DNA from: Bacteroidales bacterium
Lineage (GTDB): Bacteria > Bacteroidota > Bacteroidia > Bacteroidales > JAIOZK01
Length of the DNA: 64,000 nt
Direction of reading: 5' to 3'
NCBI GenBank assembly: GCA_021738625.1
Contig: JAIPBS010000002.1
Location: 147,225-211,224, forward strand
The notes under the pieces were generated by a model that saw nothing but the letters and a program-made list of their open reading frames with translations, did no database searches and was not told where the DNA came from. This document shows, one piece after another, positions 29,012 to 38,325 of the stretch. Position numbers and translations under genes: made by a program. Each line of letters opens with the position of its first letter. Positions within the stretch are counted from its first letter, which is position 1.

Positions 29012-29770
29012 TCAGTAGTTTTTTCGTCTGAGAAGAACATCCAGCAACTCATCTTTTCTTCTTCTGGAAACTTCAACTGTTGAGCCGTCATCCAGGCTGA
29101 GTGATCCGCCGCCACCTTTCTGATACTTTACTACATGGTTGAGGTTGATCAGGTGTGATTTATGACTTCTGAAAAACCCCTGTGCACAGAGCATTTCGTC
29201 ATACTCCTTTAAAGACCTCGAAACAAGAATCTTCGATCCGTCCTTCATAATAAACCAGGTGTAATTGCTTTCCGATTCGCAGCGCACAATGTCAAGCAGG
29301 TTAACAAAAGTAAAGCCTTCCAGGGTGGGGAGAGCGATCTTGTTAAATCCATGGAGATTGGCCATCATCAGTTCGATGCGCCGGTGGAAGTTGGAGTAAA
29401 GATTACTGTCGTACAACCGGTTGACAGCCCGCATTAGTTTTTCGCTTTCTATTGGTTTCAGGAGATAGTCGATGGCGCTGAAACGAAAGGCATTAATAGC
29501 GTAACGGTCGAATGCAGATACAAAAATGATCTTGAAATCTAGCGAGGGGATTTGATCGAGCATATCGAATCCGGTTCCGTCGGGCAGTTTCACATCGAGG
29601 AAAACGAGCCCCGGTTTCTTTTCCATAATGGTTTCCTGTCCCATTTTTATATTGCCGGCTTCCCCGACAATTTCCAGGTTGTTGCAGTGATCGGTGATCA
29701 GTCCTTTCAGCGAGTTGCGGCAAGCGCTCTCGTCGTCCACAATTACTGTTTTGATTAATTCTTCATCCAT
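29012..29770 (-). CDS. LytTR-family response regulator
   Basis: The start is set at the ATG at 29770 because the receiver domain begins there (MDEELIKTVIVDDE) and the upstream methionine at 29833 would overlap the kinase gene by 56 bp. The 252-residue protein has a CheY-like receiver with the phospho-acceptor aspartate in LVFLDVKLPDGTG and a C-terminal LytTR DNA-binding domain (FFRSHKSHLINLNHV). It is the partner of the TPR histidine kinase encoded immediately upstream, whose stop ends 7 bp before this ATG. Confidence 0.9.
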   Translation of the reverse strand: MDEELIKTVIVDDESACRNSLKGLITDHCNNLEIVGEAGNIKMGQETIMEKKPGLVFLDVKLPDGTGFDMLDQIPSLDFKIIFVSAFDRYAINAFRFSAIDYLLKPIESEKLMRAVNRLYDSNLYSNFHRRIELMMANLHGFNKIALPTLEGFTFVNLLDIVRCESESNYTWFIMKDGSKILVSRSLKEYDEMLCAQGFFRSHKSHLINLNHVVKYQKGGGGSLSLDDGSTVEVSRRRKDELLDVLLRRKNY

Positions 29771-29777
29771 GGTTAAT

Positions 29778-31973
29778 TCAATCTGTTTCGTATGGCAATT
29801 CAATTTCGATTCGGGTGCCTTGTTTATCTTCACCGGATTTCCCCAAATCGGTGATATCTATGATCAGTTCGGTTCCATATTGACTGGCAAGCAGGTTCAG
29901 TCGTTCGTTGGTTAGCTTCACCCCCATTGATGTATGGGCGGATTTTTGAGCATCTGTTGTTGTCCTGATTCCCGGACCGTTGTCATCTATCAAACAGAGC
30001 AAATGGTCTTTTCTGTAGCTAAACCGAATTTCGATTTTGCCCCTGTTACCTGTAAGATTTGATATTCCATGCTTTACAGCGTTTTCAACAAAAGGCTGAA
30101 TCAACATTGGCGGAATCCACACCTCGTCTGCTTTGATACCGGCTGAATCAATATGATAATCAAACTTATCCTCAAATCTTGCTTTTTCGAGGCCCAGGTA
30201 AATGTCCAACATCTCGATCTCATCTTCCAGCAGGATCATGGATTTTCTTGAACTTTCAAGGATCAGGCGCATCAGGCTGCTGAACCTGGCCAGGTATTCT
30301 TTTGCTACCTGGGTTTTGTTGTTGGTGATGAAAGAATGAACCGAATTCAGAGAATTGAAAATGAAATGTGGGTTCATTTGCATCAGCAGAAGCTTTTTTT
30401 CGGTTTCGAGCTTTTGTTTCTTGAGTTGTTCCTGCTTGTTTTTCTGACGGAGTCTGTTGATATATACAATCAAAAGGATAATGAAAATCAGTGAAACGGC
30501 TGAAATTAAAATGAACCATATCCTGTTTCTTTGCTTGCTCAAACGAAGATCCTGAATCTTCTTTTCCTGGTTCAGGCTTGCGATCTTCCTGTCCTTTTCA
30601 GCTGTTTCATATTTCTCCTGCAATTCGGCTATTTGCAGGTGTTTTTCTTCATTAAGCAAAGAATCTTTCAAAAGCATGTGGACCTTATAAAACTCATTTG
30701 CTTTTCTGTAATTAGCAGCTTTTTCGTACAATTCGGCCATGTGGTGATAAGCCTCCTTCAACATCTGGTTCAAACCTAATTCTCTGGCCAACTCAATGCA
30801 CCGGGTATTGTATAACTTTGCTTCATCGAGACTGCCCAGATCGGCCAGGCTTATGGAGAGTTTGTTGCAGGCATTGGCAAGTTCCTGTTTATCTTCCATT
30901 TCGGTAAACACTTCAATGGCTTCCTTATGTTTTCTGGCAGCTTTGTCAAATTGACCCAGGGCATGGTATACATTTCCCATGTTGCTTGTCGTAATTGCTG
31001 TACCGCGCTGGTTTCCGGCTTCTTTGTATGTATTTAACGCTTGCTCAAAGTATAATAGCGAACTGTCGAATTTCCCCCATTCCTGGTAAACATTGCCAAG
31101 GTTTCCCAGCATGATGGCAGAGGGAACCACTTTTCCCATCTCACGGTTAATCTTAAGTGCTTTGTTATAATACTCAATAGCTTTGGGATAATTGCTCATC
31201 ATCTGGTAGATGCCTGCAATATTTCCCAGGTAAATGCCAACACTTCTTTTATCGCCCAGCTTTTGCTTGATTTCAAGGGCTTGCAGGAAATGCTTTATGG
31301 CCGCCTCATAATCGCCCTGATAAAACTCGACTACGCCCATGTTGTTGTATGTTTCCGCCTTGCCTTTATCGCTGTTTGCCTTTTCAAAGAGCGGAAGCGC
31401 TTTTTGATAGTAAATAACAGAGGAGTCGTAATTGCGGATATTTTGATAAATGATACCAATGTGGTTATAGCCATTGGCAATGCCTTCAATGTTATTGTTT
31501 TGCAAGCTGATCTCCAGAGATTTTCTGTAGTAGGCGAGTGCTTGTATAAAATCTTCGGCCGCCTCAGTAACATATCCCAGGTATCCGTACATCCATGCCT
31601 CGGCAGCATGATCACCGGCCAGTTGAGCAAAATGTAATCCTTTTTCATACATACTGAAGGCGCTGTCGTATGCGGCCTGGTTTTGCCAGCCAATCCCGAG
31701 TAATTTATATGCCTCTGATGTATTCAGGTATTGTTCGTGCCGCTGACTGATTTTTCTTGCTTCTTCAGCCAACTGACGTGCTTTTTCAGGATCTTTTTTC
31801 AGGTAATGATAAGATAGCTTGATGATGATCTCTGATTTGTCGGGCTCCCTGCTGCTTGCCAGGGCTTTGTTGAGACTGTCTTCGTAGGTGTCCTGGGCCG
31901 TCAGGGCCCCACTCAATACGGCAAGTATGATCAGGGCGCCTGTTTTTTTTATAATCGACTGATAAAATACCAC
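29778..31973 (-). CDS. TPR-repeat sensor histidine kinase (LytS-type, His_kinase family)
   Basis: A 731-residue membrane sensor: signal peptide/anchor (about residues 12-26), eight or more tetratricopeptide repeats in the periplasmic part (about 40-420, with repeated YNNMGVVEFYQGDYEAAI patterns), one transmembrane helix (IWFILISAVSLIFIILLIVYI, about 470-490), a short coiled coil, and a LytS-type His_kinase domain (LMQMNPHFIFNSLNSVHSFI, phospho-accepting H). An HATPase_c domain closes it (FVENAVKHGISNL, DNGPGI). Signal unknown; TPRs suggest binding to peptides or another protein. Forms a two-gene operon with the LytTR regulator. Confidence 0.9.
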   Translation of the reverse strand: MVFYQSIIKKTGALIILAVLSGALTAQDTYEDSLNKALASSREPDKSEIIIKLSYHYLKKDPEKARQLAEEARKISQRHEQYLNTSEAYKLLGIGWQNQAAYDSAFSMYEKGLHFAQLAGDHAAEAWMYGYLGYVTEAAEDFIQALAYYRKSLEISLQNNNIEGIANGYNHIGIIYQNIRNYDSSVIYYQKALPLFEKANSDKGKAETYNNMGVVEFYQGDYEAAIKHFLQALEIKQKLGDKRSVGIYLGNIAGIYQMMSNYPKAIEYYNKALKINREMGKVVPSAIMLGNLGNVYQEWGKFDSSLLYFEQALNTYKEAGNQRGTAITTSNMGNVYHALGQFDKAARKHKEAIEVFTEMEDKQELANACNKLSISLADLGSLDEAKLYNTRCIELARELGLNQMLKEAYHHMAELYEKAANYRKANEFYKVHMLLKDSLLNEEKHLQIAELQEKYETAEKDRKIASLNQEKKIQDLRLSKQRNRIWFILISAVSLIFIILLIVYINRLRQKNKQEQLKKQKLETEKKLLLMQMNPHFIFNSLNSVHSFITNNKTQVAKEYLARFSSLMRLILESSRKSMILLEDEIEMLDIYLGLEKARFEDKFDYHIDSAGIKADEVWIPPMLIQPFVENAVKHGISNLTGNRGKIEIRFSYRKDHLLCLIDDNGPGIRTTTDAQKSAHTSMGVKLTNERLNLLASQYGTELIIDITDLGKSGEDKQGTRIEIELPYETD

Positions 31974-32334
31974 TTAGTGCTCCAAGTTTGGTTAGTTAAT
32001 AAAAGCGGTTGTTTATCCCCAACAATCCGGTTTTTATCAACCGCCAAATTATGAAAAATAATGTTCAAAAAAACATCTTTTTATATTTTGCAGTTCAATT
32101 ATTTACCATATTTATTTATCCGCACAAGTAAATAGCTGTATTATAATTGTTAAAGGATGTGTGGAGGTTTGGTGTGGTCCTTTCATGATGTATTTGAAAT
32201 TGAGCTACATCAAGAAAATAATTGCCTTTAAATAGGTGCGCTTACCATCTGGCTAAGTCTGGTATGCCTTTCCCTAACTTCAACTTTTTTAAATCTTTCG
32301 GACTCAATATTTTTGGTCTGAATCAAATTTAGCT
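31974..32334. other. 361-bp intergenic gap between divergent genes
   Basis: A/T-rich gap upstream of both the TPR kinase (minus) and the repeat-rich secreted protein (plus). The plus-strand box TATTTTTG at 32308 is the only exact -7 match noted. No ORF or repeat was recognised. Confidence 0.5.
32308..32315 (+). promoter_or_regulatory. Candidate -7 box TATTTTTG for the repeat/S74 protein gene
   Basis: Exact TAnnTTTG match 19 bp upstream of the ATG at 32335. Confidence 0.4.
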
Positions 32335-35300
32335 ATGATGAAAAAGAAATTGTTTTACCCGATCATCCTGATACTTTTTGCAGGATCAAGTCTGTTTTCG
32401 CAGAATAATGTGGCTGTTACAGATGATAACAGCTATTCGGCAGATCCTTCTGCCGTACTTGATGTGTATTCGACCGATAAGGGTTTGTTGATCCCGCGCT
32501 TAACCACTGCCCAGCGAGTTGCCATATCAAGTCCGGCTGAAGGCTTGCTTGTATACGACAGTGACAATGAGTCCATATGGTTATACAAATCGGGCGACTG
32601 GTCGGAGCTTGGCAGCAGCGATCTTATTAATTCGGTTGCGACAAGCAATCTTTTTGTTGGGGAGCAAGCGGGCGCACAGCATACCATCGGGAACTACAAT
32701 ACAGCAGTAGGCGATGGTTCCCTGTACTCGAACAAGGCCAATTATAGCAGCACTGCCCTGGGGTATCAGGCAATGTATTATGCAGATGATCGAACGACGA
32801 CCCAAACAACTTTTAACACTGCTATTGGTGCGCAGGCATTGCGTGGCAGTGCAGTTGCCGCAAACAATACCGGCATGTACAATACTGCGGTGGGCATGCA
32901 GAGTTTGTTTACCAATTCGGTAGGTTTTGGCAATACTGCAATTGGTTCCAGGGTGCTTTACAACAATTCTGACGGTACATACAATACCGCTGTTGGGAAT
33001 GATGCTTTGTTTAATAGCACCCAGGGATTTCAAAATGTTGCCATTGGAGGCGCAGCTTTGTATCATAATGTAGCTAATTTTGAAAGTGTTGCCATTGGTT
33101 ATAGGTCAATGTACTATGCTGATGACAGAACCGATGGCAGGGCTACCTATAATACCGCTGTTGGCAGTGAATCGTTGCGAGGTGGATCAACCCCCTCTGA
33201 AAATACGGGAATATCCAATACCGCAATCGGATTTTATGCGCTCAGGTTAAATACCTCGGGTGCGGATAATGTGGCGCTTGGCAAAATTGCATTGTCAAGT
33301 AATTCAAGTGGTTCATTCAATATTGCCGTGGGGAATGAAGCACTTACTCAAAACACCTCAGGTAATTATTCAATTGCCATCGGGCATAAAGCCTTATATA
33401 TGCAAACAGAAGGTAAAGGTGATGAGGAAATTGCCAATATAGCCATTGGATATTATGCATTGCATCTAACCGATCCGGTAAACGATACTTCCGGGCGTTA
33501 TAATGTGGGAATAGGCCATGGAGCGATGTGGGCTAATACCAGCGGTAGCAGCAATGTCGGTATTGGTAAATGGTCATTGCGGTATAATTCAAGCGGCCAT
33601 TCAAATACAGCTGTAGGTACGGAAGCAATCCAATTTAACTCGGTTGGCGCATACAATGCGGCAATAGGAATGCAGGCGCTTAGGAAAAATTCCACGGGTA
33701 ATAACAATACTGCTCATGGGTTTGCCTCTCTGGCCTCCAATGAAGGTGGCTCGGAGAATGTCGCAGTTGGGGCTTACGCAATGCATACCAACAAAATGAC
33801 TTCTGAAAGTACGGCCGTTGGCTTCAAAGCCATGCGCAATGCTTGTGACAGTTATACGGCTGTTCCAACTTACAATACGGCAGTTGGATATGAAGCCCTT
33901 TGCGGGAATGCAATAGCTTCATATAACAACGGAACCAGAAATACCGCCATTGGCCACCAGGCATTGGCATCCAATACTTCAGGTGATAACAATACAGCGG
34001 CAGGTTCGGGTGCGTTGTTCACAAACAGTAGCGGACACAGTAATTCGGCCTTTGGCCTGAATGCCCTGTATGCAAATACCACTGGCCGTTATAATGTTGC
34101 AATCGGAACAAATGCTCTTTATAGCAATACAACCGCATGGTACTCCATTGCAATAGGGTATGAGGCGCTTTATTCCCAAACCGATTATGCAGGTTTGTAC
34201 GATGTTGGTAATATCGCTATTGGATATCAGGCCTTATACAATACCAATCCCACGCTTTCATCAAACGGGAGATATAATATTGCAATGGGGCTCTATTCTT
34301 TAAAGGCAAACACTATAGGATACAACAACATAGCCCTGGGGAGATCTTCTCTTTCACAAAACACAACAGGTTACGCCAATGTTGCCATTGGAACCTATGC
34401 GCTGTTTTTCAATATTGAAAATACATCAAGTACTGCCATTGGATACAAAGCAATGCAATTTGCTGATAACCGCACAAGTGGAAGAGCAACCTATAATACG
34501 GCCATTGGCTATGAGGCTTTGAAAGGCAGCGCAAGCGCGGCCAATAATACAGGGCGATCCAATACCGCTATAGGTTACCAGTCGTTAAGTTCAACTTCCA
34601 GTGGTGATCAAAATATCGCAGTTGGGGATATGAGTCTGTATCAACTTACTACAGCCAATATGAATACGGCTATTGGGTCGAAAGCGGGTTATAATACAAT
34701 AACTCATCATTACAATACTTTTGTGGGATGCGAAGCCGGTTACAACAATACCGTGGATAGAAATACATTCGTAGGATATCAATGCGGATATGGAAATGAT
34801 GATGGCTGGAGGAATACCTACTTCGGTGCAGGGGCCGGTTACAACAATATATCCGGGCACAGGAATGTAATGATCGGCCTGGAAGCCGGTTACAACAGCA
34901 CGGGCAACGACAATGTTTTTATCGGTTATAAGGCAGGATATTCTGTAACAGGTAGCGATAAACTCCATATAGCCAATTATACATACAATAGTACACCCCT
35001 GATTTATGGGGACTTTGCCAGTCACAGGGTAGGCATTTACCGGGTGGCATCAACCAATGCTTTCGAAGTGAACGGATCAGCATCGAAAACCACAGCAGGG
35101 GATTGGTTGGCCAATAGCGACCGGCGCATCAAAACGGACATACAGGATGTTGACAACGCGCTGGAAACATTGATGAAGCTCAGACCGGTGAAGTTCAGGT
35201 ACACCAGTGAATGGATCTCTGAGAATCCGACAATCCAAAACAGGTATTACTACAACTTTATCGCCCAGGAATTCGAAGAAGTTTTCCCGGAATCGGTTCA

Positions 35301-35496
35301 GGGCTCGGGCGAATACCTGGAAGGCGATTCCGAAGAAATCCTTCAAATCGATACCTACAACGCCCAGATCGTGACCATCAAGGCTGTGCAGGAACAGCAA
35401 AAACTTATCGAACAATTGATGAAAGAAAACAAAGATTTGAAACAGCGCCTCCTGGAGATTGAAAAATTTCTCTCTGAAGCGTCTTCCATTGATTAG
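32335..35496 (+). CDS. Secreted head-repeat protein with C-terminal S74 intramolecular chaperone
   Basis: A 1053-residue secreted protein: signal peptide (MMKKKLFYPIILILFAGSSLFS), a short N-terminal domain (to about residue 105), then about 41 copies of a 14-25-residue motif (consensus NTAIGYxAL..N.SG, ending in AGYN variants) from about 115 to 880. This resembles the YadA-like/left-handed beta-roll heads of trimeric adhesins. Residues 925-1010 form a chaperone-of-endosialidase (peptidase S74) domain with the autocleavage dyad S928 and K933 in SDRRIKTDI. A short coiled coil ends the protein. The S74 domain trimerises phage tailspikes and then cuts itself off, so a trimeric surface fibre is likely. 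Confidence 0.85.
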   Translation: MMKKKLFYPIILILFAGSSLFSQNNVAVTDDNSYSADPSAVLDVYSTDKGLLIPRLTTAQRVAISSPAEGLLVYDSDNESIWLYKSGDWSELGSSDLINSVATSNLFVGEQAGAQHTIGNYNTAVGDGSLYSNKANYSSTALGYQAMYYADDRTTTQTTFNTAIGAQALRGSAVAANNTGMYNTAVGMQSLFTNSVGFGNTAIGSRVLYNNSDGTYNTAVGNDALFNSTQGFQNVAIGGAALYHNVANFESVAIGYRSMYYADDRTDGRATYNTAVGSESLRGGSTPSENTGISNTAIGFYALRLNTSGADNVALGKIALSSNSSGSFNIAVGNEALTQNTSGNYSIAIGHKALYMQTEGKGDEEIANIAIGYYALHLTDPVNDTSGRYNVGIGHGAMWANTSGSSNVGIGKWSLRYNSSGHSNTAVGTEAIQFNSVGAYNAAIGMQALRKNSTGNNNTAHGFASLASNEGGSENVAVGAYAMHTNKMTSESTAVGFKAMRNACDSYTAVPTYNTAVGYEALCGNAIASYNNGTRNTAIGHQALASNTSGDNNTAAGSGALFTNSSGHSNSAFGLNALYANTTGRYNVAIGTNALYSNTTAWYSIAIGYEALYSQTDYAGLYDVGNIAIGYQALYNTNPTLSSNGRYNIAMGLYSLKANTIGYNNIALGRSSLSQNTTGYANVAIGTYALFFNIENTSSTAIGYKAMQFADNRTSGRATYNTAIGYEALKGSASAANNTGRSNTAIGYQSLSSTSSGDQNIAVGDMSLYQLTTANMNTAIGSKAGYNTITHHYNTFVGCEAGYNNTVDRNTFVGYQCGYGNDDGWRNTYFGAGAGYNNISGHRNVMIGLEAGYNSTGNDNVFIGYKAGYSVTGSDKLHIANYTYNSTPLIYGDFASHRVGIYRVASTNAFEVNGSASKTTAGDWLANSDRRIKTDIQDVDNALETLMKLRPVKFRYTSEWISENPTIQNRYYYNFIAQEFEEVFPESVQGSGEYLEGDSEEILQIDTYNAQIVTIKAVQEQQKLIEQLMKENKDLKQRLLEIEKFLSEASSID

Positions 35497-35637
35497 TACA
35501 CTTCATTACCCCCTTGCAGCCGGCCTGGTTATTCATACGGGGTCGGCTGTATCCGTTTTAAGGTGCTATCGAAGTATTGCCTTTTTTAAGTGAAGGCATG
35601 GTTTCCCGTTTTTACAGGGGATTAATTCAATCCTTCG

Positions 35638-35645
35638 TACCTTTG
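35638..35645 (+). promoter_or_regulatory. Candidate -7 box TACCTTTG for the molybdopterin genes
   Basis: Exact TAnnTTTG match 19 bp upstream of the moeA ATG; probably drives moeA-moaA. Confidence 0.45.
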
Positions 35646-35664
35646 CATGATTAAATGAAGGATT

Positions 35665-36840
35665 ATGATTGGTTTTGAAGAGGCTCTGGATATTGTTTCG
35701 CGAAGTGCGAAAACTCTGGATGTTGAACAGATTGACTTTAATCTAAGCAATGCTCGCGTATTGGCAGAGGATGTGCAGTCGGATATCGATATGCCCCCTT
35801 TTGATAAGTCTGCCATGGATGGTTATGCCTGCCGTTTCGAGAATTTGAAAAATCCTTTGGAGGTGATAGAGGTAATCCCTGCAGGAAAACCTCCAAAGAA
35901 AACCATTGGCAAAAATCAGTGTTCGAAGATCATGACGGGATCAAAAGTGCCTGAAGGAGCCGATTGCGTGATCATGGTTGAACAAACTGAAGAATTGCCC
36001 GGTGGCCGTATCAGGTTTACTGCGGAAAAAACCAAATCCAACTTTGTACCGAAAGGAGAAGATGTTAAGCGTGGTGATGTAGTGCTGAAAAGAGGAACTC
36101 TGATCAAGGCTCAGCATATCGCCGTGATGGCAAGTGTTGGATGTATCCTGCCGATGGTTTATAGAAAAGCCCGGATAGGTGTTTTATCAACGGGTGATGA
36201 GTTGGTTGAGCCTTCGGTGTTTCCGGGCGAGTCAAAAATAAGGAACAGCAATGCTTATCAGCTGCTGAATCAGGCTGCTGGAATGGGGTGCGAGGCCAAT
36301 TATTATGGAATCGCTTTGGATAATGAAGAACACAGCAGGAAGTTGATCCAAAAAACCCTTAAGGAGAACGATATGGTTTTGCTGACGGGCGGGGTTTCCA
36401 TGGGCGACTTTGATTTTATCCCCAAAGTGTTTCAGCGATTGAATATTGACATTCTGTTTGACAGCGTGGCGGTGCAACCCGGCCGTCCAACCGTTTACGG
36501 AATAAGCGGGCACAAATACATATTTGGCTTGCCAGGCAATCCGGTGAGCTCGTTCAATATCTTTGAGTTGCTGGTAAAACCGCTACTATATAAGATTATG
36601 GGACATGATTTCGTTCCTGTGAGGTTGAGGTTACCCCTGGGAAAAGAATATAAACGAAAAAAGTCAACAAGGAAATCTTACTTGCCTGTTCAGATAGATG
36701 AGCAGGGCCGGGTGATCCCGATCCAATACCATGGGTCTGCTCATGTTCATGCTTTGGTGTTTGCCGATGGCCTGATCAGCATACCGGTAGGAAAAACAAC
36801 ATTGAACAAGGGAGAATTGGTGGATGTACGACAGATTTAA
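35665..36840 (+). CDS. moeA: Molybdopterin molybdenumtransferase
   Basis: MoeA inserts molybdate into adenylylated molybdopterin to form the molybdenum cofactor. The 391-residue protein has domain signatures PPFDKSAMDGYA (near 50), EVIPAGKPP, KIMTGSKVPEGADCV, the MoCF-binding domain (VLLTGGVSMGDFDFIPKVF and GLPGNPVSSF), and a C-terminal beta-barrel. The length is normal. It heads a Moco cluster; moaA starts 17 bp before its stop. Confidence 0.93.
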   Translation: MIGFEEALDIVSRSAKTLDVEQIDFNLSNARVLAEDVQSDIDMPPFDKSAMDGYACRFENLKNPLEVIEVIPAGKPPKKTIGKNQCSKIMTGSKVPEGADCVIMVEQTEELPGGRIRFTAEKTKSNFVPKGEDVKRGDVVLKRGTLIKAQHIAVMASVGCILPMVYRKARIGVLSTGDELVEPSVFPGESKIRNSNAYQLLNQAAGMGCEANYYGIALDNEEHSRKLIQKTLKENDMVLLTGGVSMGDFDFIPKVFQRLNIDILFDSVAVQPGRPTVYGISGHKYIFGLPGNPVSSFNIFELLVKPLLYKIMGHDFVPVRLRLPLGKEYKRKKSTRKSYLPVQIDEQGRVIPIQYHGSAHVHALVFADGLISIPVGKTTLNKGELVDVRQI

Positions 36841-37624
36841 CAGAAAAATCAATTATTTGCGGATTTCGGTCACCGACCGCTGCAACCTGCGTTGCAAGTA
36901 CTGTATGCCCGAAGAGGGCATCAATTTGTTGCCGCATGAAGCCATACTTTCTTATGATGAGATAAAAGAAGTGGTTGAAGTTGCCGTTGATATGGGCATC
37001 GACAAGGTTCGACTGACCGGGGGTGAACCACTTGTGAGAAAAGATGTAGTGACACTGGTTAAGATGCTTGCACGAATTGAAGGCGTAAAAGACCTGGCGA
37101 TGACCACCAACGGGATCCTGCTAAGTAAATATGCTAAGTCTTTGAAAGATGCAGGATTGAACCGGGTGAACGTCAGCCTCGACACCATGGACCCCGAGAT
37201 ATTCAAGCTCCAGACCAGGGGAGGTAATATCCGATATGTGCTGGAGGGTATAAGGGCGGCAAAGGAATTTGGCCTGGAACCCGTTAAGATCAATTGCGTG
37301 GTTTGGAATTCGTCGCAGGAAAAAGACGCCCGGGAGGTAGCGGAATTTTGCGAGCAGTTTGATTTGCAGATACGCTTTATCCACCAGATGGACCTGTCAA
37401 GCGGGGCATTTTCCATTGTTGAAGGCGGGGAAGGCGGCAATTGCGCCAGATGCAACCGCCTGCGCCTGACTTCCGACGGCAAGATAAAGCCTTGCCTGTT
37501 CAGTGACCTGGCATACGACGTTAGAGAGCTGGGAGCAAAAGAGGCCATCAAAAGAGCTGTTGGTGAAAAGCCCAAAGCAGGGACATACAGCAAAAGCAGT
37601 AAGTTTTATAATATTGGAGGATAA
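36824..37624 (+). CDS. moaA: GTP 3',8-cyclase, shortened form
   Basis: MoaA is the radical SAM enzyme that starts molybdopterin synthesis, turning GTP into 3',8-cH2GTP. Both clusters are intact: N-terminal C20, C24, C27 in CNLRCKYC and C-terminal C207, C210, C224 with the family's x2/x13 spacing (NCARCNRLRLTSDG). The C-terminal GG motif required for the final cyclisation is present (NIGG). The protein is only 266 residues because about 45 residues are missing between the core and the second cluster compared with the E. coli enzyme; the gap ends RFIHQMDLSSGAFSIVEGGEGGN. Start overlaps moeA, so it is co-translated. Confidence 0.85.
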   Translation: MYDRFNRKINYLRISVTDRCNLRCKYCMPEEGINLLPHEAILSYDEIKEVVEVAVDMGIDKVRLTGGEPLVRKDVVTLVKMLARIEGVKDLAMTTNGILLSKYAKSLKDAGLNRVNVSLDTMDPEIFKLQTRGGNIRYVLEGIRAAKEFGLEPVKINCVVWNSSQEKDAREVAEFCEQFDLQIRFIHQMDLSSGAFSIVEGGEGGNCARCNRLRLTSDGKIKPCLFSDLAYDVRELGAKEAIKRAVGEKPKAGTYSKSSKFYNIGG

Positions 37625-37790
37625 GGTTATGCACCAAATCACAAAAAACAAAAAATAAATAATTCAAAAAAAATACATTGATCAAAAATCAAAACTTTGG
37701 TATTTGCCGACAAAGACAGGTTTTGGTAATTGAACTTTAAGAATTGGAATTTATTTGTGATTTGCAAATTGTAATTTAAAAAATAAGCAT
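37625..37790 (+). other. Intergenic gap moaA-moaC
   Basis: 166 bp of A/T-rich sequence with a short palindrome (ttatttgtgatttgcaaatt near 37750). No ORF; no clear promoter. Confidence 0.4.
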
Positions 37791-38249
37791 ATGCCAAAAT
37801 TATCTCACACAGATCAAAACGGCAAGGCCAAAATGGTTGACGTAGGTCACAAGCCTGATCAGTTGCGGGTGGCCAAAGCCGTAGGGCAGATCAGCCTGCA
37901 GCTCGAAACCATCAAACTGATCCGGGAGAACCAGATCAAAAAGGGCGATGTGCTTACCATTGCCGAAATTGCCGGCATACAGGGCGGTAAAAGGACCAGC
38001 GAACTGATCCCCCTTTGTCATCCGCTTCCCATCACCAAAATATCTGTGAAAGCCCATCTGGCAGATGATTGCGTGATCGTTGAAAGCGAGGCCAGATGCA
38101 CCGGCAAAACCGGCGTGGAAATGGAAGCCCTCACCGCCGTCAACATCGCCCTGCTGACGATTTACGATATGTGCAAGGCCGTGGATAAAGAAATGGAGAT
38201 GTTTGGGGTGAGGTTGATAGAGAAAACAAAGGAAGAAATTAAACAATAA
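37791..38249 (+). CDS. moaC: Cyclic pyranopterin monophosphate synthase
   Basis: MoaC converts the MoaA product into cPMP. The 152-residue protein is full length with all family motifs: MVDVGHKPDQLRVAKA, QGGKRTSELIPLCHPLPI, GKTGVEMEALTAVNIALLTIYDMCKAVDKEM (catalytic lysine and aspartate). Confidence 0.95.
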   Translation: MPKLSHTDQNGKAKMVDVGHKPDQLRVAKAVGQISLQLETIKLIRENQIKKGDVLTIAEIAGIQGGKRTSELIPLCHPLPITKISVKAHLADDCVIVESEARCTGKTGVEMEALTAVNIALLTIYDMCKAVDKEMEMFGVRLIEKTKEEIKQ

Positions 38250-38255
38250 TAACAA

Positions 38256-38313
38256 TTGAACAATCGAACAATTGAACAGTATTGCTCGATTGCTTCATTG
38301 TTCGATTGTTAAT
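38256..38313 (+). repeat. Intergenic inverted repeat (14-bp arms) between moaC and the MOSC-MogA gene
   Basis: aacaatcgaacaat (38259-38272) and attgttcgattgtt (38297-38310) are perfect complements, giving a hairpin with a 24-nt loop. Related aacaatngaacaat-type repeats recur at 39.3 kb. Confidence 0.75.
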
Positions 38314-38325
38314 TAGCCTATTGAA

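Noticed and set aside
32581..33066. Long antisense ORFs opposite the repeat-rich S74 protein
   Set aside because: They arise from codon periodicity of the repeats; no protein-like composition.
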